From the NCBI GenBank assembly GCA_030512335.1, contig JAULSU010000001.1, positions 5,022,001 to 5,086,000 on the forward strand: a DNA stretch of 64,000 nucleotides. Direction: 5' to 3'. Positions 20,339 to 31,579 of the stretch are shown here, piece after piece. The notes below the pieces were generated by a model. The model had not been told where the DNA came from. It searched no databases and was given only the letters and a program-made list of their open reading frames with translations. The stretch is from Immersiella caudata. Lineage: Eukaryota; Ascomycota; Sordariomycetes; Sordariales; Lasiosphaeriaceae. Both the position numbers and the translations under genes were made by a program. How positions within the stretch are numbered: the first letter of the stretch is position 1; every line of letters begins with the position of its first letter.

Positions 20339-23300
20339 ATGTCGTCGCAAGGTGAAGCCACGCTGCCGGCGACGCGTCGGTCGCGCAAGTCGATCGGTGG
20401 ATCATCACGAAAGTCAAGTGACAAGGAAAACGCAACAGTCGACCTCGGCGGCACCATGGAGGGCGCGAGTCGCAAAAAGCTCAGAAGCAAGAGTATGGGG
20501 CCAGGAAGTCTTGATATCCTCAAGTCAGGCACTGGTAATCGCAGAGCTGTATGTTTTCATCTCGGACCATCGTGCTACGCTGCAGGCTCTCCCAACTAAC
20601 CCAGCAAACAGTCCCTCGCGGTACCGTCGAGGCCTCCCCCGCGATCGATTCTCAAACCCACGATGCCCATCCTTCCAGATATTCCTCCGCATAAGCCGAA
20701 GAAGCACGGCGCCTCATCAGGAGCGAACGCTGCCGAAACGAATGAGGGAAGCGGGGCGGGCACTAAAGTAGCCCTACGCACTGAAGAGGAGCAGCAAGCT
20801 GCCGCTCGTGAGCGCGAAGAGCGGGAGCGCGCCCAGATGGAAAAGGAGATCAATGACCGAAGAGAGGCGCGTAGGAAATCGCTGGCAAACCGCAGAGTGT
20901 CGTTCGCTGCCGAGGCTACGTTGCATACCTTCCACGAGGTCGAATATGCGCCAGATTCAACCACGTCTACCGATTCCACGCGCCGTGCATCATCAGTGGC
21001 CGCACCGTCTCCTGCGCCACGACCAGAAGAGCACCATGGGTCGGACGCCTCTGAGCCCCCGTCTACACCACCAGAACACGTTGATGAGCCCGAGTCCGAA
21101 TCGCCGGCCAACCAACGAGACCTGCATCAAAGGAAACACCGGCGCAGCTCAGGTGCGGCCTCTCTGTATAATGACGAGGACGAAACAATCGCTTCCACGG
21201 TCTACGATTCGGATCTTGAGCATGCGGATGGCGTGACCGAAATCCACGGCGAGGAAATGACAGACTCGAGCGACTCGGATGAAGAGGATGGCACGATGAT
21301 GACGGTGGAAGCCGAAGAGATGACCTCGGCGTCCATCGCATCTCGCTATACCTACAGTGGGGATTCTACTACCGGAGATCTGGACCAAAAGTTGCGATTA
21401 GCAACTCAAAGAGCAACCACCCAACGTGTCGACGATGAAGAGGAGGAGGTTATTGCCGGGTTCGCGGGATGGGGGAGAAAGAACTCTTCGAATTCCTCGA
21501 CGGAGAATATGACCCAAGAGGTCAAGCATCTGCCAGCACCGCCAGCTGACAACAGTGATCAAGGTTCAGACGTGGAAATGACAATGGAAATGGATATGGA
21601 CGTCACGAATGCTATCGGCGGGATTCTACGACCAAAAGAAGCCCCCTCAAATAACGAGGATGATGAAGGAGAGGAAATGGACATGGATATGTCGATGGAT
21701 GTAACCAAAGCACTTGGTGGCATCATCCCAAAGCCAAAGCCGCAGACGCGACGAAAATCAATCAAACCCCCCTCCCATCAGGTTGAGGACACATCATTCG
21801 GTGAACAGACAATGGAGTTTACGACAGCTGTTGGTGGAATTCAGGGCCGGGTGTCGGACGCCAGCCACTTTACCAACGACAGCAACGAAGATATGTCGAT
21901 GGAACTGACGACCGCTGTCGGAAACGTTTTAGCGGGAGCCCTTGCCCCGAGCGCACGACGGAGAACTATCCTTTCCGAGGATGATGACCCCTCTGTGATG
22001 GACATGACGGTTGCTGTTGGTCGGATCTTGCCAACAGGCACCGCAATGGAAGAGGATGTCGATGAGACTATGGGAATGGACATGACCATGGCTGTGGGCG
22101 GCATTCTCAAGAGCTCCGCTCCCGAGACCCGGACGGCGGGTAGAAAAGCCATGGAACTCGAGGCAGATGCTCCAGAGCCTTCGGTCACAGCATCGATCGA
22201 GCTTCCACAATCACCCAAGCGACGCGCATCGGTGAATGAAAACGGCAGTCACGAGCTCGCCCCGTTCCAAGGGAAGGGACTTCGCCGGAGTCCAGCACGT
22301 TCTGCTTCACCAAAGGCAAAGTCGCCCACCGGATTTAGCAGCTCGCCGGTGAAGGAGGTCAGCCCCAAACGGGACTCGGCTGTTAAGTCCCGAACGCCGA
22401 CCCGGTCCAAAACGCCACCATCTATGATAAGGAGCCGGTCTAGTTCACCGGTACGCTCAGCATCGCCTGTCAAAACAACACCGCGGTCGCCAACCAAGGC
22501 AAAGAAGCTGTTCCACCAGGATCCCAGCACTGGCGCCAGTACCCCTCGTGTTGTTTTGACCCCTCAGGGCCGACGGCTCTCGGGGGTTGGTGCAGACCGG
22601 CCGGGGCTCGGCTCTCCCAAGGTTGCGCAGATTTTCGATCGTCGAGGATCTATTGGAGATGCAGCCACCGCTTTTATCCCGGGCCAGGCAAGCAGCCCTC
22701 GTCGCACAGTGGCTTTCGCAGATCCTCGGGCAATGGAAGCAGAGGTCGACAAGGAGCGCCGCGACGAAGAGGAGAAGGAGAACAGCCGACGGATTTTGGA
22801 ACGGGAGGCAGATGGAGCTCAGGATACTCTGACCCTGAGGGAAATGATTCAAGGACTCAGTCCAAAGAAAAATCCCCTTCGTGGCCGGAAGAGCTTGCAC
22901 GTGGGCAGTGCGAGAGGTATCCTCGGCAAACGACCCGCTGAGCTCGCAGATCTAGATGGCGACGAGCAGGAGGACAGTGACGGCGTGAAGCGTCTTAAGG
23001 GTCACCAAGGCAGTCCTGTCAAGAGTGTCAAGCTGCCGTCGCCGCCCTCCAAAGCGGAAACTACAACAGGACGGCAGACGCGATCCAGGCTCAGAAACAC
23101 CGGAAAGTCTGCGATGGACTCTGCGACGCCTACCACCGTATCTTCACCGCTGAAGGCGATCACACCCAAAGGTTATGGCCGGTTCAAGTTTGTCGATGAT
23201 CAGCCCACGAACACCATGGATTTTGATCACACGACACAAGCGAACTTTGATCTGCAGCAGGACGACGATGATGGAGAGCGTATTCATCTCCAAGACTTCC

Positions 23301-24918
23301 TCAACATGACAAGCATCCGTTTTATGGAGCTCACTACAACAAAACGAAGGCACACAGTCGCGCCCAGCGCTCCCAGGGGAAGCTCGGCCTCCGAAGACGG
23401 CAAGGATGTTTCGTTTGAGAGATGCGTGGTTGCTGGGGCATGCACCGTACCAATGTTGGAACTGTACCAGCATGTAAGTTGAGGTATCACTAATCAGCAA
23501 CCATGGCTAACTTCTGAGCAGTCTTGTCGGGAGCTCAAAAAGTATATCTCAGAAGGGCGTCGGATCGTCCGTGAGATCGAATCTGAGACATTTGTGGAGA
23601 ACCCACCTCTCTTCCGGGAGTACATGTCTGCTTCTCCCGAGTTCAAGACAATCATGGACAACCAGTTCAAGAACGTCAAAAGCCATGCCAGGCTGCTCAG
23701 CAAGGCCATGTGGTACGAGTGGCGAATGAGACTCCAGGAAGGCCTTAGTGAAGGTCTTTTGCAGATCTCAGACGGCATGGAAGAAGACGACAAAGTTCTT
23801 CGGAGAAAGCAGGAACTCCTTGATTCCATCTTGCCAGCCATGATGAATCGCCTTGAAGAGCTTGAGACAGAGCAAGAGGATCTTGAGGCTGTCGCGCGGG
23901 AGCTCGCTGACTGCGATCCGGAGGAGCTCCAAAGAGCCCGGGATGAGCTGGTGTCGATGGACGCGGATATCGCCGAGAAAACAAAGAAGATCGCCGAGCT
24001 TCGCGCCCTCCTCGAAGAGTCTGAGAAGGGCATTCAGACTCTTGGGCAACAAAAACAACAATGCCTTGAGGAAATCAAGGAGGCCGAAAAGATTCGGGAA
24101 GAATGTCGAGGATGGAGCTCAACCGAGATCGGTGCAAGCAAAGGTCAGCAGAAGCTCATCTGTTCCCAACCCCAAGAAACTAGAAACTAACACTTTTTGC
24201 AGCGCGAACCGAAGAACTGGAGAAGAAGCATGGCTGGGCCATCACCGGAATCTCCGGCACAACTGTTTCCATGAGCTACAAGCGCGAAGTGGAGCTTGTA
24301 TTCGACATCTCGGCCTTCCAACAGGCAGGGGAAAAAAAAGGACAGCAAGCTTGTCATCTCGACCTCTGGTACATCGCCGATAAGCGCGAGCCAAAGCCCA
24401 TCCCTTCGACGCCCGAGAAAGAGTTCTTCTTGCAATGCATCCGCGATCGCATCCGAGGCCTGCCTCAGGCCACCACACCTGTGAACAGCTTGCTCAAGGC
24501 GGTCAGCGCGGGCTGGGACAAAGCCAACACCGTTGCCAACCAAGTGCGGTTTCTCAACCTCACTTTTCCGACTGCCGTTTCCAAGACATCGGATACATCT
24601 ATTGACGTCAAGTCCTCGGTATTGCTTGTGCCGCTCAAGACGAAGGTCGAAGTGACTGTTGCGCTGCAGAGCACTACAAACACGGACGGGCTCGTAGTCA
24701 CGGTCATGCCCTCGGCGAGGGTTTTGTATGGGGAGCAGTTCAACGCGACCAAAATGACGGATTTCCTATCGGGTAAGCTCGGTGGGCCTGTGGTGGGCGG
24801 TGAGGGTGAGAAGGGTGAGGGGAAGATGTCAGCTTGGGGAGATGCTGTTCAAGAGCTTCACCGTAAACTATTAGCCAGGGGGCAGAGGGCGGCTGCTGCG
24901 GCTACTCAGCAACAATGA
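20339..24918 (+). CDS. spc7: Kinetochore scaffold Spc7/KNL1
   Basis: Four exons, 20339-20548, 20612-23473, 23522-24143 and 24203-24918, give 1469 aa. It is the KMN-network scaffold linking microtubules to spindle-checkpoint proteins. Two PP1-docking motifs are present: SILK at 82-85 (PPPRSILKPT) and RVSF at 165-168 (NRRVSFAAEATLHTF). Six MELT-type repeats, the Mps1-phosphorylated Bub3/Bub1 docking sites, begin near residues 397, 432, 471, 500, 533 and 559; the clearest are SMELTTAVG and GMDMTMAVGGIL. A long basic, Ser/Pro-rich middle follows. The Spc7 C-terminal part starts near 900 (IHLQDFLNMTSIRFMELTTT). It continues as a coiled coil around 1060-1230 and ends in the tandem RWD-like region that binds Mis12 (HGWAITGISGTTVSMSYKRE). 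Short introns fall only in the 5' end and the C-terminal third. Confidence 0.95.
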
Positions 24919-25030
24919 GCGTGAGATGATGAGTGCTTGATGAAGCATATTTGTTTGGTATTGACTGGCTGTTCGGGTCGTTGGAGTATCGATTTAGGAG
25001 TTATTTTGCAGTGGGTTTCGGCGGGTATTG

Positions 25031-25062
25031 GCGGTGGTGGTGGCGGCGGCGGCGGCGGCGGC
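25031..25062 (+). repeat. GGT/GGC trinucleotide microsatellite
   Basis: About ten near-perfect triplets (GGT then GGC) lie about 110 bp past the spc7 stop codon, probably in its 3' UTR. Confidence 0.9.
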
Positions 25063-26646
25063 ATGGAGGAGTATGACTTGATACCCGTGATGACAGACGC
25101 CTGGATGAATGAGAGCATTGTTTGGATTGGATTGCATAACTAGCTGACTCGTTTATGGTGTTATAATCGCAAACACAGAGCTGCATTGCTGTGAAACCAC
25201 TCTGATGAACATGATCATCTGTCTACCATTCGACTTGTGACTCTTTTACCTCCATCTAACCCACGCATGACAGTGACGTCTACAACGCATTATCTGCACA
25301 ATCAGTCACTTTTCAACTTCTTGTTACACAATGCAGAGGGTGGATGCAGCCCGGGTCCCAGCGGGTGGGAGCGTGCGGGGCGGATGAGGCGCGCCAAATT
25401 GTGGAGGCGGTGGGAGCTTACTTTGACGGCCGCATGCCAAGACTAGATGTCAACAAACCCCCTTTTTACGACCTGAACTTGGTTTTAGGGTATTCAGAAC
25501 TGTATCTTGGTTCTTATTTGTGTTCAGCGATTTAAATTTGGTTTCTGGGACATTCGATATTTTGAAGATAATGGTGGTCTTGTGAAGACACAAATGTTCG
25601 GATACATTGGTAGTTGATTCTTTCAAGTGTAACTTGTGTGCTGAGAGTTGACATTATTTGCTTCCAGGTTGGTCAGGTCCTGAGTAATTTCTCACTGCCG
25701 TTGTTTCTAACAGTAAACTACCTAGTGCAACTGCCGCCTGGCTGAGATCACAGAGCCGCGATGAGGTTTCTTCCACTTGTATATTTCATGTTTGATGGCT
25801 AGTCATGATCATGCGCATAAACACTGGAATACACGGCATCAGGTTGCTGGTATTTTGTATTGCTAAAACGCTGGTAGGTGAGGTCGTTTCACCATAGCTG
25901 ACAGTATGCCTGCTGCCACAATGACCGAAAATAACAAAGCGAACACGACTATCTTAAACCAGCAAAGCTGATGTACAGCCACCTACGGTTGGGAAAATGG
26001 ACTGGCTATTTCGCCATGTTGAATTCATGCCACCTTCAACTCGAATGTCAAATCATTTGTGTGGTTGGGTATGCCATAACCAGATGGCGAGGGCGACAGT
26101 TGTCAGTTGCGATTAACCCAGTGCGAGGCATGGCGGATGTGTGCACCACTATCTTCACAAGTCTACTTGATACCAAAAGTCAAAAGGTCAAAAGAAAATA
26201 CCCAAGCGCCGCTGGAGGGCCCCCTTCTTTGAGGTAGAGGTGGTCCGATTAGAGGCAGGTATGGCATGGGTAATCACTCAAGGCACACAAACACAGATAA
26301 CGAGGTCAACAAAGCACAAAATAATTCAGATTTTGCGCTCCTTCCCTCGGTGGACCAAGGCGCGTCTCATCGGCGCGTACATTATATACACAGTTGCAAG
26401 TTTTGCGAACAATAGCAGCGTGCGATGGCGAAGTGGGTCCCCGCCAGAGTACAAATTTGATCTCCCGCCAGCCCAGTCTGCCCTCTCTCTTCTTTCTTTC
26501 CTCAACACACAGCGCCCAATCTTGCAACCAACAGCAACACTCAACTAGCAAGCATCCAGCTTCGCGCCCAGAGCAAACTGACCAAATTCTACTTTCTCGC
26601 CGCCGCCTGCGTATCTTTTTGCGCATCCCCCCCTCCTCCCTCTCCC

Positions 26647-26730
26647 CCCTCCCTCTCTCCCACCCCCGCTCTCTCCCTCCCTCTCTCCCACCCCCGCTCT
26701 CTCCCTCCCTCTCTCCCACCCCCCTCCTCC
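26647..26730 (+). repeat. 28-bp polypyrimidine tandem repeat, three copies
   Basis: Units at 26647-26674, 26675-26702 and 26703-26730 consist almost only of C and T, with a single G in each of the first two (CCCCCGCTCTCT at the unit end). The third copy diverges at its end. The block sits about 75 bp upstream of the ATG at 26804, so it is likely promoter or leader of that gene. Antisense ORFs over it encode low-complexity Gly/Glu/Arg and are artefacts of the repeat. Confidence 0.9.
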
Positions 26731-26803
26731 CCGAAATTGGGAGCGATGATTCGTGCTGTGCTCCCCGTCGTGGCGCTCACCCTCACCCTCACCACCCCTC
26801 ACC

Positions 26804-28567
26804 ATGACCATGGTCGGCTTCCTCCTCTTTGGGCCTTCGCTCAAAGAGCTTGCCGTGGCTCGCCATATTAAAAACTCGGACGCACTGGTCATCGTGGTAT
26901 GTGATATCCCACATTCTCACTTTCTTCTCACTCATCGCGATGGTCTTATCCTTCGCTCCCCCAACAATCACCCTGCCTCTTCTTTGCTCCAAGATGAGAA
27001 ACACCAACTGACGTGTGCCCTCAGCGCTCCTCTCTCCTCGCTGCCAGCAAGTTTTTCCTGCCAGCAGTCGCCATCGTCCTCGCTGCAGTTCGGTACCTCG
27101 TCGCCCCGGTTACGGATGGCCTCACCAGCACATGGGAGTTAGTCCCACAATTCGTGGCTGAACTCCCAGAAGATATTATCTTCCTCGTTCTTCTCCTAGT
27201 GTTGCCAGCTTGTTCCCTCGTCCGACGTTGGAAATGGTACCAGTTCGGAGTCTAGCCGGCCGCCGGTCTTCGACGACTCAGCGCCACCGGTTCGGGAAGA
27301 AAACGACGGTGACCCTGATCAGAGCCGGTCATCCGACCGGGGCAAGTCTACTGACATGGATGATTCTGCCGACGAGGATGAGCCTGCCGATGAATACCCG
27401 TCTACCGATGGGAACGATTCTGCAAGGCTCGACCCCGAGTCTCCAAGCGCCGGTGGACCCAATGAAGACGACACAGACGACGACATCGACGCCTCCATGA
27501 ACAACGGAAGTTTGAGGCCTCTCAAGCTGACGTTGGAACTGGGTCTCTTCTACCATCCGACGCCGACACTCCAGGCACCGAGGTCACCGGTGAAGATGAT
27601 GCAGAAACTCACAGCGGCGTTGACATGGACATCGTTGAGGCTTCTCAAGTCTCAAATGTTGAACACGAAAGCGAAGCACCTGCATCTCTTCGACTACCAA
27701 CTAGGGAGGACGAAGGCGACAACACCGACGTCGACATCAGCAACGAAGGTTCTGGAACTTCTCAAGCCTTGACTAAAGTTGCAAATAATGGCGAAGCACC
27801 TGTCTCTCCCCCGCCGCCCAGCCTCGACATCCCAGATTTTGATGGCACTAGCCAACAGCCCGAGCCTAGGTAGGCAAGGAAGCAGACCAAGCGGAAGAAA
27901 AAGAAGGCAACGCTGAAGGGGGCAGAGAGGGTGATGCAAGGGCGGGTTTGCAGAGGCAACTGGCCTCGCCGGGGCGGCACCGACGTTGCCAAGCGCTCGT
28001 GACGCTCCGGCAGCTCAGAACGCCCCGGTAGCTCAGGGGGATCCGGCCGCCGCCGAGGAAGCTCCTGCGGTTGGGGACGTTCCGGCGGCTGAGGACCCTC
28101 TGGTATCTCAGCACTTCGCCGAGCCTGCCGAGGACGACGCGTCACTTGATCATTCCGTAATGGATGAGGACACGGCGACATCGCCTGATGAGGGAGCAGA
28201 CGAGTTGCCTGGGCTGTGGGGCAGTTCGCAGCTGGGATCACCAGCGCCGGACGCGCACTCGCAGACACCAGAAGCCCTCAACCCTCCAGAAGCCCTGCTC
28301 GCCGACCCAGCTGCAGAGATTGACCCGTCTTTTGACGATCCTGCGTGGGCGGAGGAAGTTGCGACCGCTGATGCAGAGCATGAGTTCCAAGAGGAGCTTC
28401 CGTTTGGTGAACAAGGACCGCAACTAGAGCAGCCCTTCACCTTTTCGGTGCCCGGCGCGCCATCCGACCCACCTGCTCCGCCACCTCCGCCAACGCCATC
28501 AGTGCCAGAGGCTGATGCTGAAGAAGAGGGAGAGGAAGTGGAATCTGTGGCCAGCGTCGAAGGATAG
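26804..28567 (+). pseudogene. Uncharacterised acidic protein, reading frame broken
   Basis: The family is not recognised. A first exon 26804-26896 (MTMVGFLLFGPSLKELAVAR...) splices well, with a GTATGT donor and an AACTGAC..CAG acceptor, to 27025. There it reads a hydrophobic stretch with SKFFLPAVAIVLAAVRYLVA and stops at 27253-27255. An acidic, Ser/Pro-rich disordered protein is then open in frame 2 (about 27200-27510), frame 1 (27510-27869), frame 3 (27870-27940) and frame 2 again (27950-28567), ending EEGEEVESVASVEG. Each segment has the same composition, and no good intron bridges the last three changes. It could be one gene damaged by small deletions, base-call errors, or several unrecognised introns. 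The first two exons might also be a separate small protein of about 108 aa. Confidence 0.4.
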
Positions 28568-28733
28568 GCGTTGGTTTCATTGTTGCGATAATTCAAGAGC
28601 CATCAACGTTTTCGGTGACCTTCAATTGCTTGAGCACTGGTGGCATCAAGGGAGGGAGGGTGGGCCACAACGTCTGTGTTGGATTTTGCGACAACCAAGC
28701 ATCTTTTGTCTGACTATCAGCTGTCTCGATCAA

Positions 28734-30245
28734 CTACCGGTTTTTTACCCTGGTCCAGCCGCTGTTACCGACTCCTCGTGTCGGATTACCATCGTCAGAA
28801 CCACCAGCACTCGTGCCAACCGTCCGCACAGTCATGATGCTTTCTGCGCCAGTTTCTATTCGGGACCTATTGCGCCCGTGTCCTCGAACCAAGACTCCAT
28901 CTTCAAAGTCGTCATCGATCTCGTGTCCTTCGATCTTCTCCCACTCTAGCATCGGGGGCTCGCTGGAAAGCCGTCTCTTGAGTTGATCAGCGAGTTTCAG
29001 AGGATGAATGATCTTGAAGTTTCGAGTCAAAACCACCCCTTCCGGACCTCCCAAGAAAGAATGCATCGTTCCGTGCGACCAGCGACCGATCATCGTCTTG
29101 GGCTTCACCATTTCGGCGTTCTCTTCATCCCTAGGATTGCCGCCCGAAGGATTGAGAGATGCAGGAAACGTGGGCTCCACGGATCGCCTGTGGATCTGAT
29201 CGCCAATCAAAAGTCGCCAGAGGTTTTGTCCCATGTTCGAGATATCCTCATAGGAGTCTTTGTCACCGAAAGAGACACCTTGTGAGCAGCACGCCCAGGC
29301 AATGTCGTACGCGAGGTGGGCGACAGCTTCAAGGAAGAGTCCGTACCCTGGCGGATCTTCCTTTGCGAGCGTGGAAAGCGGCTTGTCGATGAACAAGGGC
29401 CGAGGCTTTGGCACATGTCTAGTATGGCCATCACCTACATTTGGTTGTTGCGAGGTGCTCTCGGACGGAAATGGAATATCACCGTGCCTGTACGACGACA
29501 CAAGGGAGAAGAGGGTTGGCCGTGGATAATCACGATGAGGGAGAGTGATCTCTGCGGGAAGCCGAATCCCCAAATAAGTGGACGCCAGAACCAGGATGTG
29601 GGCGACGTGAGCGAGTGATGTCGACAAAAGCTCGGGGGGAACGCCTGCAGAGCTGGTCAGCTGCCATTCATTCCAACTCTGGGGCAGCCAAGACTCACTG
29701 TTCATGGCATGGAGTTCAAAGACCTCGACTCCACCAATCTCGTACCGCTTGGTATTGCCCTTTTTGATCTGGCGAAGACCATAGAGCCTGGCGGCTTCTT
29801 CACAAAGGAACGCTCTGGTTGCTGCCATGGTTTCCGCGCTCCGGTTCCACATGAACTTGATCCGCTGCGAGGACCGCTCCATCTCCTCCAGCTGTCGGGA
29901 CCGCCTCGCTGACGAGCCAGAAGACACCGATGTCAAATCGGACTTCTTGCGCGCGATGGCTTCCTTTTTGACGTCAATGTCCTTTCGCGCCGACTCAATT
30001 CCAGCTCTGAGACGATCGGCCTGGGCGATGATTTGGCTCGTTCTGTCTCTTGCGGCCTGCTCTTCGCACATCGAAGCGACATGGGCATCTGCAACCTGTC
30101 CAGCCTGCCGTTCAGCTTCTTCACACTGAATCAAGGCCTGGGCAATCTCGACTCGGCCTTCGTACAGGCGATTCCTTGCATCGACCGCGCAAAGAAACGG
30201 CAACTTCTTGGCCTCGTGCGGTCTGTGGCAAATGCTGCAATCCAT
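28734..30245 (-). CDS. atg14: Autophagy protein Atg14 (PI3-kinase complex I subunit)
   Basis: Two exons, 30245-29699 and 29644-28734, give 485 aa. Atg14 directs the Vps34-Vps15-Atg6 lipid kinase to the autophagosome formation site. The N terminus MDCSICHRP carries a Cys-x2-Cys pair (C3, C6), and a second Cys follows near residue 19, as in the Atg14/Barkor cysteine repeats. A coiled coil spans about 30-165. The rest matches the Atg14 domain: LSTSLAHVAHILVLASTYLG, IRLPAEITLPHRDYPRP, GYGLFLEAVAHLAYDIAWAC and QNLWRLLIGDQIH. The 54-nt intron 29645-29698 has a GTGAGT donor, GCTGAC branch and GCAG acceptor, but contains no stop and keeps the frame. Splicing is preferred because it restores the sequence just before VPPELLSTSLAHV. 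Confidence 0.88.
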   Translation of the reverse strand: MDCSICHRPHEAKKLPFLCAVDARNRLYEGRVEIAQALIQCEEAERQAGQVADAHVASMCEEQAARDRTSQIIAQADRLRAGIESARKDIDVKKEAIARKKSDLTSVSSGSSARRSRQLEEMERSSQRIKFMWNRSAETMAATRAFLCEEAARLYGLRQIKKGNTKRYEIGGVEVFELHAMNSESWLPQSWNEWQLTSSAGVPPELLSTSLAHVAHILVLASTYLGIRLPAEITLPHRDYPRPTLFSLVSSYRHGDIPFPSESTSQQPNVGDGHTRHVPKPRPLFIDKPLSTLAKEDPPGYGLFLEAVAHLAYDIAWACCSQGVSFGDKDSYEDISNMGQNLWRLLIGDQIHRRSVEPTFPASLNPSGGNPRDEENAEMVKPKTMIGRWSHGTMHSFLGGPEGVVLTRNFKIIHPLKLADQLKRRLSSEPPMLEWEKIEGHEIDDDFEDGVLVRGHGRNRSRIETGAESIMTVRTVGTSAGGSDDGNPTRGVGNSGWTRVKNR

Positions 30246-31579
30246 CCTCGTCTCAAATCCGGCGATAACTCTGGCGCGCGTCGGTTCTGGTCGCGAGACG
30301 CAAAATGCGAAAGGATGTTTGGTGGAAACTTCAAGGAATCACCTCGAAGCCTGGTAGGCAGCGCTTTTGAAATTCTGGTCGCTCATTCACTTTCGGAAAG
30401 AAGGCGCAAGTGAAGGCTGCCTGCCGCATTGGGGCAAACATACAACAACCTGGAACACTGCGAAAAAAAAAAAAAAAAAAGGAAAGAAAAGAAACAGCCA
30501 GCTCTCCGGTGAGCAGGGAAGGGCGAGTATGCGGATGACAGTTCAGTTCGCTACTTGATCACGAGATTCAAGAAGTCATGGTTGAGGTCACGCAGCCGCA
30601 AACTCCAAAAAAAACGAATAAGCTTTGCGTGCGCAGCGGAGGTTTGGCGAGGACAAGCCACTGCACCAACCTAGCCAGTCACAAGGGCTCCCGCACCTAC
30701 CCGCCTGTTCGCCCTTATCGTAGCAGCCCCCAAGACCCCTATGGTATCGCCACTGCCCGCGGAAGACAATGCAGTGCGTTGTCTTCGGATTTCGGATCCG
30801 ACAGACCGTTTTGCGGACTTGAGACAAGGGAAATATTGACTGGATGATCAGACTAACTTGATGCTTTGAAAGCAAGCCAAAGGGACCAGGTGAGCGCATA
30901 AGCAGGATGCAAAATGACTCGAGGAGAAGGACAAAGATCCGACGCAAGGTTTGGGACGAAGGCGACGTACTGCTGGAAATCCCCGTTGGACCTCGTCAGA
31001 GGTAGCCTCGCTTGAATGTCAGAGACAGGTAGCAGGGCTACTCTGCAGCTCGGTTCAGGAGTGGTGATGGGTACGAGTCTCTGTTACTAGCCTGGGAATG
31101 GCGGCGAGCAAGCATGGGTGGATAGTGAGGAGGTGAATCTGGAATTTGGCTCTGGCGTCGAAAGATTGCAGAATGGACTGACAAACAGGAACGAACTGAA
31201 CACTAACGCAAGGTATTGTCGACTAAACTTTGGCGCTAAACGCACCATCCAATCAGCGCGGAATCCATCTCTCCCGTCGCTCGCAGACAACTCATCAACC
31301 ACACCTTCTGCGGACGAGAGAGAAAAGAAGGGCACACCAATCAAACCTACCCGACAGAGAGACACGGCATCTGTCGTTGCATCCCAGGATGCGGGGTTTG
31401 GATAAAGAAGCGAGCTCATCCAATCTTCAGCTTTGACGCTCAAGTCGCAAAACCAACAGTTCTCATCAACGGTCAACGCTCATCGCTCCTGCCTCAGACC
31501 AAGCAAACCAAAATAAATCGCGAGGACCGCACCTGTCTTTGGCAACAGATCAAGTGGGAAATCTTGATTGCTTGCGCCC
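30246..31579. other. 1.3 kb divergent intergenic region
   Basis: It lies between the atg14 start and the next gene's start. It has an A18 run at about 30463-30480. No gene is seen; the minus-strand ORF 30588-30947 is not protein-like. Confidence 0.5.

Larger units (their letters stand above)
24919..26803. other. 1.9 kb intergenic region with simple repeats
   Basis: No convincing gene is seen. It holds a GGT/GGC trinucleotide run at 25031-25062 just after spc7 and a pyrimidine-rich block at 26630-26730 (separate entry). Small ORFs such as 24937-25143 arise from the repeat. Confidence 0.5.

Noticed and set aside
26306..26892. Minus-strand Gly/Glu/Arg-rich ORFs around 26306-26892
   Set aside because: They are translations of the polypurine strand of the 28-bp tandem repeat, and their repeats follow the DNA repeat exactly.
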